DNA from: Candidatus Caldarchaeum sp.
GTDB taxonomy: Archaea > Thermoproteota > Nitrososphaeria_A > Caldarchaeales > Caldarchaeaceae
Assembly: GCA_025054515.1 (NCBI GenBank)
Contig: JANWZT010000092.1
Location: 1-5,028, forward strand
DNA: 5,028 nt
Reading direction: 5' to 3'
Of the stretch, positions 1 through 5,028 are shown one piece after another (the stretch's first letter is position 1; each line of letters begins with the position of its first letter). The notes under the pieces were generated by a model. The model was not told where the DNA came from. It did not search any database and was given only the letters and a program-made list of their open reading frames with translations. The position numbers and the translations under genes were made by a program.

Positions 1-261
1 CCCCAGCAAAATGCCTATCGGAATTGCCGTACATAAAGCCAGCGAGTATGAGTAAAACGCTTTCCTCAAAGTGTTGTATATAGACAAGGGCATTATTCCA
101 TCTAAGACCATTGAAATAAGGGATGGTAGAAATTTTGAAGGTGGTGGTATGAAAAGCATGATTATACTGCTGTTTAGCGCCATAATCTCCCAACCCACAA
201 AAGCTGCCGACAACGGACCCAACGCATAAAATTTTGAGAAGAATTTCCTGTTAACCAACAC
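1..261 (-). CDS. ABC transporter permease, SsuC/TauC-like, N-terminal part
   Basis: This is the start of an inner-membrane permease of the binding-protein-dependent transport family; it would form the channel driven by the ATPase just upstream. The frame reads 87 codons to the window edge. A hydrophobic first membrane segment lies at about residues 12-38, followed by a proline-rich turn (IPPPSKFLPS, residues 38-47), a typical post-TM1 feature of SsuC/TauC-type permeases. Residues 61-87 (starting IYNTLRKAFYSYSLAL) match the beginning of the conserved transmembrane domain. The start must lie between an in-frame TAA at 274-276 and the first membrane segment, and no ATG occurs there. GTG at 259-261 is my choice, with TTG codons at 256-258, 265-267 and 268-270 as alternatives. 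It overlaps the end of the ATPase gene by 11 bases, which implies one transcript and probably coupled translation. The rest of the gene is outside the window. Confidence 0.88.
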   Translation of the reverse strand, partial: MLVNRKFFSKFYALGPLSAAFVGWEIMALNSSIIMLFIPPPSKFLPSLISMVLDGIMPLSIYNTLRKAFYSYSLALCTAIPIGILLG

Positions 262-1024
262 GTGCAACAACCCTTATTTTTGATGCTACTTGTCTACGGA
301 GTTCCACAAATCTCGGCTCGCTCTTCACATCCCATGTCCTCGGCCTAGGGATATCCACTTCGACGATGTCAACAATAGTGCCAGGTCTGTGGCTCATTAC
401 TGCGACGTAGTCGCCCAGATACACAGCCTCCTCCACATCGTGGGTGACAAACAAAACTGTTTTCCTGTGCTTTTCCCAAATTCTAGAAAACTCGTCCTGA
501 AGGTTTTCTTTTGTTTGCGCATCCAGAGCCCCGAACGGTTCATCCATCAAAAGTATGGGCGGGTTCAGTGCTAGAATTCTTGCTATCTGAACTCGTTGTT
601 TCATACCGCCCGATAGTTGGGCTGGAAGAAAGTTTTCAAATCCCTTCAACCCAACAAGCTCCAACACTTTTCTACCTATCTTTTCGGCTTCCTTTTTATC
701 GATACCTTTCAACTCAAGACCCAGGGTTATGTTCTTCATTACAGTTCTCCAAGGCAGAAGGACACGGTTGTATTCCTGAAAGATGAAGCCCACGTCGTTG
801 TGGACGCCGTTCACAAGCTTGGACTTGATGTAGATTTCTCCCTTGGTAGGTTTGTACAGTCCTGATATCAAAAACAGCAGTGTCGATTTACCGCATCCGC
901 TAGGTCCGACGATTGTTACGAACTCGCCTTCTTCAACATTCAAGTCGACATCCTTCAAGGCCTCTATGTTTCTAGAGTAATTGAAACAGAGACGCCTGAC
1001 CTCTATGTCCAGCTGATTTGACAT
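251..1024 (-). CDS. ABC transporter ATP-binding protein, SsuB/TauB/nitrate type
   Basis: This 257-residue protein is the cytoplasmic ATPase of an importer for a small organic or inorganic anion-like substrate. All nucleotide-binding motifs are present and intact: Walker A GPSGCGKST at residues 40-48, Q-loop Gln83 (FQEYNRVLLPW), signature LSGGM at 137-141, Walker B ILLMDEP at 157-163, D-loop GALD at 165-168 and the switch histidine His195 (THD). The LLPW stretch after the Q-loop, DEPFGALDAQT after Walker B, and the IPRPR tail near residue 227 are characteristic of the SsuB/TauB/NrtD subgroup. Length is normal for the family (about 240-270). The gene is first in a minus-strand operon with the permease. 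The ATG start has no clear Shine-Dalgarno sequence, which fits a leaderless transcript from the TATA-like box at 1049-1056. The substrate cannot be named: sulfonate, nitrate, thiamine-precursor and aromatic-acid importers share this ATPase type. Confidence 0.95.
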   Translation of the reverse strand: MSNQLDIEVRRLCFNYSRNIEALKDVDLNVEEGEFVTIVGPSGCGKSTLLFLISGLYKPTKGEIYIKSKLVNGVHNDVGFIFQEYNRVLLPWRTVMKNITLGLELKGIDKKEAEKIGRKVLELVGLKGFENFLPAQLSGGMKQRVQIARILALNPPILLMDEPFGALDAQTKENLQDEFSRIWEKHRKTVLFVTHDVEEAVYLGDYVAVMSHRPGTIVDIVEVDIPRPRTWDVKSEPRFVELRRQVASKIRVVARVG

Positions 1025-1036
1025 TAATTTTAATTT

Positions 1037-1079
1037 AGCTGAGACGTCTATTTAGGTATTAAGAAAAAAGCCAGCTGAG
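1037..1079. repeat. Direct repeat AGCTGAG and AGACGTCT palindrome in the divergent promoter region
   Basis: AGCTGAG occurs at 1037-1043 and again at 1073-1079, flanking the ATPase TATA-like box, and a related AGCTGA lies at 1011-1016 inside the ATPase gene. A perfect 8-base palindrome AGACGTCT spans 1042-1049. Such elements between divergent genes can be operator sites, but short matches of this size can arise by chance. Confidence 0.25.
1049..1056 (-). promoter_or_regulatory. Possible archaeal TATA box for the ATPase-permease operon
   Basis: The minus strand reads CCTAAATA here. The box centre is about 28 bases before the ATG at 1024, so transcription starting about 25 bases downstream would begin almost at the start codon. 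No ribosome binding site precedes that ATG, which agrees with a leaderless mRNA. The match is only partial, so this is a prediction from position and composition. Confidence 0.4.
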
Positions 1080-1091
1080 TAAACCAAATTT

Positions 1092-1099
1092 TTTAAATA
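1092..1099 (+). promoter_or_regulatory. Probable archaeal TATA box for the CocE-like hydrolase
   Basis: TTTAAATA lies in a run of A and T (about 1086-1100) and is a good match to an archaeal TATA box, with purine-rich sequence just upstream that could serve as a BRE. It predicts a transcript start near 1120-1126, giving a leader of about 25 bases to the ATG at 1149 or about 80 bases to the ATG at 1206. It sits back to back with the minus-strand promoter of the ATPase gene. Confidence 0.5.
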
Positions 1100-1148
1100 C
1101 TCGTTTTGTTTTGCGAAGACCGACACACCATATCTAAGAAACAAAACC

Positions 1149-2999
1149 ATGGTTTTAGAGAACTCGAACATTTATTACATTCCAACCAGCCTAAGGAATG
1201 AAACCATGTCAAAATACATTATACCGTCTAATACTGACCCCCCGCCGAGATACGACAGAGAACCCGCCTTCGAAAACATAATCGTGGAGAAAGATACGAT
1301 GATACCTATGCGTGATGGAGTTAGGCTTGCCGCCGACATTTACAGGCCTGACACGCAAAATAAAGTTCCGGCGCTTCTATCCATAGCCGTGTATAACAAG
1401 GACCTTCAAAGCCTAAATTTTGTTGATTCGTTCCCAGCGCAGCCAGCTTGGTCGAGCCTTTGGACCGGTTGTATAGAGGCTGGCGACACAAAATTTTTTG
1501 TCTCCCGAGGATACGCTCATGTGATAGCCAACCCGAGAGGTGTTGGGAAATCGGACGACGGACCCGGCGGAGACATGGATTTGTACGATTTAATAGAGTG
1601 GATAGCCACTCGTCCGTGGTGTGATGGAAACATAGGTATGATTGGGATTTCGGGTTTTGCACGCTACCAGTGGTTTGCAGCTGAACTTAACCCGCCGCAT
1701 CTAAAAGCAATATTCCCATACGACCCCGGTGAAGCTTACCCGTTCATGGACTGGTATCCGGGTGGTGTGCTGCACACTTTTAGGTACCTCATCTCAGGCT
1801 ATTCTGTAGTTCATGAAAAACGTGGGGCACCAAGGCAGCTTGATGATCGGATGGAAGAAGCTTGGAGAGAAGCCATGAACAATCCAGATTACAAGATGTA
1901 TCCGAACATCTACAATATCATAACGATGAAGGGACAGATAATGCGTAAGTTCTTCGAAGAACTAGTATATCCTTACGAGACGGAGGAGAACATTCGAAAA
2001 ACCGAGCAACGATTCCAGCGTATAAAAATTCCTGTGTACACTGGCACAGGCTGGTACTCCTATACGTACAAAGAGCACATGCTCGGCGCCTTAAACTGGT
2101 ACTGCAACATTAAATCCCCTAAGAAGCTGGTTTTCACCGGACCTTCCCACCTAGAACGCCCCTTCAACTCTCTGCACGGTGAGATGTTGAGATGGTTTGA
2201 CTACTGGCTGAAGGGTGTTGAAACAGGCATAATGAATGAGCATCCAGTTAAGATATGGGTCATGGGAGCCAACAAATGGTATGCCGCTGAAGACTGGCCG
2301 TTGCCAGAGACCGAGTATGTTAAGCTTTATCTCCATAGCTGGGAGAAGCTGGTTTGGCATGCTTTTCCCAAGTCGAGCAGAACCGACGATGAGGAACCAG
2401 ATGTCTTCGTTCAAATGCCGCTCAAAAAGACCAGAACAGTGCAAAAACTTAGATATATGACAGATCCTCTTCCTGAAGACGTTCTAGTTATAGGCCACCT
2501 AACTCTGTACCTATATGCGTCAATAGACCAAGACGACACAAACTGGATAGTAGTAATGAAAGACGTTGGACCAGATTACTCTGTGCAGACTGGTAGAGAA
2601 GGTGAGAGAACAACCCCCTCAGATTTGAGAGAGAGGGAGCTTACTAGAGGTTGGCTTAAGGCATCACACAGGTATGTCGACCTCAAAAGGTCAAAGCCAT
2701 GGTTTCCATGGCATCCATTAACCAAAGACAAGTGGAAACCAGTGACTCCAAATGAGATTTACGACTACGCCATCAACATACTTCCAACAGCCAACCTATT
2801 CAAAACAAACCATAGAATTTGCCTAGAGATAACAAGCATGGATGTTCCGACAGGCGTTTCTGGGGCTACGAACGTAGAGTACATACCTTATCACATATGT
2901 TCAAGCAAGACTGTAGTGCATCGTGTTTATCATGATGAAAAACACCCGTCCCATCTTCTGCTACCCGTCATACCTGAGCCAAAACGATGGATCGACTAA
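1149..2999 (+). CDS. CocE/NonD family serine hydrolase (peptidase S15-like)
   Basis: This 616-residue protein belongs to the alpha/beta hydrolases related to cocaine esterase, glutaryl-7-ACA acylase and X-Pro dipeptidyl peptidase, which cleave ester or amide bonds. The N-terminal hallmark MIPMRDGVRLAADIYRP is at residues 51-67. The likely oxyanion Tyr82 is in VYNKD, NPRGVGKSDG-like sequence is at 128-138, and the nucleophile Ser168 is in GISGF, followed by NPPHLKAIFPYD. His334 in GPSH fits the catalytic histidine. Residues 345-385 (LRWFDYWLKG, then VMGANKW and WPLPET) lead into the C-terminal jelly-roll domain, about 385-600, with the typical RGWLKASHR at 500-508. Two features are unusual: Ser304 stands where GWYD normally supplies the catalytic aspartate, and the GxSxG motif ends in Phe. 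No signal peptide is visible, so it is probably cytoplasmic. The start may instead be Met20 (ATG at 1206), which has a better ribosome binding site. The substrate is unknown. Confidence 0.93.
   Translation: MVLENSNIYYIPTSLRNETMSKYIIPSNTDPPPRYDREPAFENIIVEKDTMIPMRDGVRLAADIYRPDTQNKVPALLSIAVYNKDLQSLNFVDSFPAQPAWSSLWTGCIEAGDTKFFVSRGYAHVIANPRGVGKSDDGPGGDMDLYDLIEWIATRPWCDGNIGMIGISGFARYQWFAAELNPPHLKAIFPYDPGEAYPFMDWYPGGVLHTFRYLISGYSVVHEKRGAPRQLDDRMEEAWREAMNNPDYKMYPNIYNIITMKGQIMRKFFEELVYPYETEENIRKTEQRFQRIKIPVYTGTGWYSYTYKEHMLGALNWYCNIKSPKKLVFTGPSHLERPFNSLHGEMLRWFDYWLKGVETGIMNEHPVKIWVMGANKWYAAEDWPLPETEYVKLYLHSWEKLVWHAFPKSSRTDDEEPDVFVQMPLKKTRTVQKLRYMTDPLPEDVLVIGHLTLYLYASIDQDDTNWIVVMKDVGPDYSVQTGREGERTTPSDLRERELTRGWLKASHRYVDLKRSKPWFPWHPLTKDKWKPVTPNEIYDYAINILPTANLFKTNHRICLEITSMDVPTGVSGATNVEYIPYHICSSKTVVHRVYHDEKHPSHLLLPVIPEPKRWID
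1193..1197 (+). promoter_or_regulatory. Ribosome binding site favouring the alternative hydrolase start at 1206
   Basis: AAGGA lies 8 bases before the in-frame ATG at 1206, good spacing for a Shine-Dalgarno site. The ATG at 1149 has only a weak AAGAAAC before it. The conserved hydrolase domain begins near residue 45 of the longer form, so the first 19 residues carry no recognisable family signal. A TATA-like TTTATTAC at 1171-1178 would also suit a short-leader transcript for this start. Confidence 0.4.
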
Positions 3000-3823
3000 A
3001 CGACAACTGCTATAGGTCTCAGTGGTGAACCAGTTGCTCCCTTCAGTTTAATTGGTAGGGCCACGAATAGAAACTCGTAGACTCTGTCCCGTGCGAGTTC
3101 TTCGAGGAAGAGATTCTCGATGATGTAGATTCCTTTAAGAGCCATTAGCTGCCAGTGAGCCGGCGCCGTTGTGTTCGTCTGTTTATCTCTAATTTTTGGA
3201 ACTTCCCAAGTCATGTTATCAGCACCAACAAGAATGGGTTTCTTGTCGGCGATCCACAAGCTTGCCTCCAGCGATACACCGGCAGCCCTACTATACTTTG
3301 CCGCGTCGTTCCAGTGTCTACCGTAGCCCGTTCTGACCAAGACAGAATCTCCGGGCTGTATGGTGGTTTGCTGTTTTTTACAGGTTTCAACGACATCGTC
3401 AACAGTTATCAAATACTCCTCTGGTAAAGTATCATAGTTCAAGCTGTTGGCCACATCCAACAAAATTCCACGTGAGAGAATAGGTTTAATCGTTTCAGCG
3501 CCCAGCTTGGTGAACCCAGTTGGAGTCTGAACTTCTTTGGTTATTTTCGAACCGTCGCAAAGCCTAAGCTCACTAGCCATATGGCAGAGTGCGTCGATAT
3601 GGGTGCCGCTATGGTCAACCATCAACAAAATGCCCGCAGACCCTGTCCGCAAACCATTCGCTGACAGGTCGTATTCATCTTCATGCCGCATGTTCAGCAT
3701 GTAAAAGTACTGAGGCTGACCGGGGAAAAACCCAGGCATTCCTGTGGACCGGTCAAACTCCAGGTCGTACACTTTGGCTGACCTGATAAGGTTAAAGAGC
3801 TCTGTCTGTTTTCCACGGTTCAT
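2996..3823 (-). CDS. Cyclase family protein (kynurenine formamidase-like metal hydrolase)
   Basis: This 275-residue protein belongs to the cyclase/kynurenine formamidase family, metal-dependent amidohydrolases that open or cleave amide bonds (relatives act on N-formylkynurenine, isatin and similar compounds). The metal-binding signature HSGTHIDALCH is at residues 71-81, giving His71, His75 and Asp77 as likely ligands and His81 as the likely catalytic histidine. The second ligand pair is plausible at His223 (PAHWQLMALKG) and Glu236 (IIENL). GDSVLVRTGYG at 158-168 and ILVGADNMTWEV at 197-208 match the conserved core. The usual Pro after THIDA is replaced by Leu-Cys. Length is within the family range and no signal peptide is seen. 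The ATG at 3823 is preceded by GAGGTG with a long 13-base spacer, and by a TATA-like box 26 bases upstream. It converges on the CocE-like gene with interleaved stop codons. The substrate cannot be determined; it is not demonstrably a tryptophan-pathway enzyme. Confidence 0.92.
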   Translation of the reverse strand: MNRGKQTELFNLIRSAKVYDLEFDRSTGMPGFFPGQPQYFYMLNMRHEDEYDLSANGLRTGSAGILLMVDHSGTHIDALCHMASELRLCDGSKITKEVQTPTGFTKLGAETIKPILSRGILLDVANSLNYDTLPEEYLITVDDVVETCKKQQTTIQPGDSVLVRTGYGRHWNDAAKYSRAAGVSLEASLWIADKKPILVGADNMTWEVPKIRDKQTNTTAPAHWQLMALKGIYIIENLFLEELARDRVYEFLFVALPIKLKGATGSPLRPIAVVV

Positions 3824-3845
3824 GATTTTGCATCCACACCTCAGA

Positions 3846-3853
3846 ATAATAAA
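3846..3853 (-). promoter_or_regulatory. Possible archaeal TATA box for the cyclase gene
   Basis: The minus strand reads TTTATTAT, centred about 26 bases before the ATG at 3823, the spacing expected for a leaderless archaeal transcript. If so, the GAGGTG at 3837-3842 would lie outside the mRNA and be irrelevant. The surrounding region is AT-rich, so a chance match is possible. Confidence 0.4.
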
Positions 3854-3906
3854 CTTTCAAAAAACGAACGTAATTATTAGCTAGCATTCGAAAATTATAA
3901 GAATAA

Positions 3907-3917
3907 AAAATATATAT
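3907..3917 (+). promoter_or_regulatory. Probable archaeal TATA box for the substrate-binding protein
   Basis: AAAATATATAT lies about 28 bases before the ATG at 3941, so the transcript is predicted to start at or a few bases before the start codon. An in-frame TAA at 3932-3934 rules out a more upstream start, and there is no Shine-Dalgarno site before the ATG. This is the clearest TATA-like element in the window. Confidence 0.55.
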
Positions 3918-3940
3918 GCAACATTTAGGTTTAAACAACC

Positions 3941-5028
3941 ATGGACAGGAGGGGTTTAATTAGACAGACTGTCACTGCGGTGGCAGGGTTCGCTGTAGGT
4001 TCCGCTGTAGGATATCTAGCACCTAGACAAGAAACGCTGACAACTCCCACACAGACCACCATAACAAGATTTTTGACCTATACACAAACGCTGTAGCCTC
4101 CATCCCAAGTTCAAAACACCATAAAGATGGGTTTTGTAACGAACCTCTATAGAGCTCCGGTGATAATGGCTGAGAAATATGAAGTTTTCACTAGGTATAG
4201 GCTTAAACCGGAGAGGGTTGACATTCCAGCCGGGTCTGGTCCGTCTATCGAGGCCTTGCTGTCGGGAACCGTTGACATCACAAGCATAGACTGGGTGTCG
4301 GTTCTGAAACTCGCAGAATCCCGTGGAATATATCTCAAGGCTGTCCACAACTGGCTCATAATGGGTTCCTACAAAGGAGGCACATCCGACCCCAGCCATG
4401 GTTCTGCGCTCGTAGTTAAATCTGATTCAAACATCCAAAGACTCGAACAACTCAAAGGAAAGAGAGTGGCCGTCAACGCGTTGAACGCTCTCCCGCACAT
4501 GGCGTTGAGCATTTTGCTGACTAGGGTCGGCCTTAACCCAGCAAAAGACGTTGAATGGGTCGAGATACCCTTCCTCAGAATGGCTGCTCCGCTGGCAGCG
4601 GGGCAAGTAGATGGAGCCGTTATGGTCGAGCCGTTCATGACAGCAGTCGTAAAGCAGGGAATAGGTAGACCACTCACAGACCCGCCGACATTACCATATC
4701 CAAACCTTTACATAGCCGCAATCGGTAATCCGCTATTCGTCACTGGCTATTTCACATCAGAGCAAACATGGCACAACAAGCGAACCACCATCCAGAATGC
4801 TGCGAGTGCATTAGCTGACGGCATAAGATACATGTACGGAGACCTTGAAGAAACCATCAAACACACAGCCGCCGAATTAAACATGAGCGAGGATATTATA
4901 AAAGAGGCTTTACCGGGCGTTTTCTTTGTAGCGGAGCCCAACAGGTTCAGAGAGCACAGAATGCTGGAAAACCAGATAGAAGCTCTGACAAAAATCGGTT
5001 TCCACCAAAAACCTGTCGATACATCTAA
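3941..5028 (+). CDS. ABC transporter substrate-binding protein, SsuA/TauA/NMT1-like, with in-frame TAG, 3' end outside window
   Basis: The frame runs 362 codons to the window edge. Residues 2-8 (DRRGLIR) form a twin-arginine motif, followed by a hydrophobic stretch at 10-27, so the protein should be exported folded by Tat and held in the membrane by this segment; there is no lipobox cysteine. Residues 32-50 are threonine-rich (10 of 19), a stalk typical of archaeal binding proteins. The binding domain begins near residue 61 (KMGFVTNLYRAPV) and shows family features: PSIEALLSGTVDIT, LKGKRVAVN, LLTRVGLNPAKDVEWVEIP, and AAGQVDGAVMVEPF. Codon 52 (4094-4096) is TAG in the same frame, with no frameshift and no further stop downstream. 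Translation from the internal ATG at 4127 would give a binding domain without a leader, which would not be exported. The gene is therefore a recent nonsense mutant, a sequencing error, or is read through. It most likely serves the permease and ATPase at the left end. Confidence 0.85.
4094..4096 (+). other. In-frame TAG codon inside the substrate-binding protein gene
   Basis: The codon separates the Tat leader and stalk (51 codons) from the binding domain (310 codons in the window). Frame is kept on both sides. TAG is one transition away from CAG (Gln), a residue that would fit this Thr/Gln-rich stalk. The cyclase gene in this window ends with TAG, so TAG appears to work as a normal stop here. 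Confidence 0.9.

Noticed and set aside
290..865. Overlapping plus-strand open frames of 82-94 codons opposite the ATPase gene
   Set aside because: They lie wholly antisense to a gene with all ABC ATPase motifs, and their translations show no domain or plausible composition.
1321..1662. Minus-strand open frame of 113 codons
   Set aside because: It is antisense to the conserved N-terminal part of the CocE-like gene and has no recognisable features.
2151..2460. Open frames on both strands within the CocE-like gene
   Set aside because: They overlap the well-conserved LRWFDYWLKG to WPLPET segment in other frames; no independent support.
3155..3786. Open frames within the cyclase gene in other frames
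   Set aside because: They are shadows of a gene with a full metal-binding signature.
3842..3881. Possible hairpin between AATAAT and ATTATT in the second divergent promoter region
   Set aside because: The arms are only six A/T bases in an AT-rich region with a long loop, so chance is the simplest explanation.
4016..4941. Minus-strand open frames of 64-127 codons opposite the binding protein
   Set aside because: The plus-strand frame reads as a conserved substrate-binding domain throughout, so these are chance frames.
4127..5028. Independent cytoplasmic protein starting at the internal ATG after the TAG
   Set aside because: It has no ribosome binding site, begins inside the first strand of the binding domain, and lacks the export leader that lies in frame just upstream.
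5026..5028. TAA at the very end of the window as the stop of the binding protein
   Set aside because: It is out of frame: the binding protein reads TCT at 5024-5026 and continues past the edge.

Overview
The window looks like a piece of an archaeal chromosome, most likely a thermophilic Thermoproteota-type lineage. The signs are AT-rich, TATA-box-like elements placed about 26-30 bases before three start codons (typical of leaderless archaeal transcripts), frequent AGA/AGG arginine and ATA isoleucine codons, and a binding protein with a twin-arginine leader and a threonine-rich stalk. The lineage is an inference. Both ends cut through genes, so this may be a short assembled contig.

Layout from left to right: (1) positions 1-1024, minus strand, hold an ABC importer operon with the ATPase first (251-1024) and the start of its membrane permease (1-261, running off the left edge). 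(2) Positions 1025-1148 are a divergent promoter region. (3) Positions 1149-2999, plus strand, encode a large CocE/NonD-type serine hydrolase. (4) Positions 2996-3823, minus strand, encode a cyclase-family (kynurenine formamidase-like) metal hydrolase that converges on the hydrolase and overlaps it by four bases. (5) Positions 3824-3940 are a second divergent promoter region. (6) Positions 3941-5028, plus strand, hold a periplasmic-type substrate-binding protein of the SsuA/TauA/NMT1 group, running off the right edge and interrupted by one in-frame TAG codon in its stalk.

Together the genes look like an uptake-and-hydrolysis module: the binding protein, permease and ATPase would import a small organic molecule (family relatives take up sulfonates, nitrate, thiamine precursors, aromatic acids and similar compounds), and the two hydrolases would open ester or amide bonds in it. 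The substrate cannot be read from the sequence. The most notable features are the in-frame TAG in an otherwise intact binding protein and the apparent loss of the usual catalytic aspartate in the CocE-like enzyme. I see no RNA gene, CRISPR array, insertion sequence or clearly new system.
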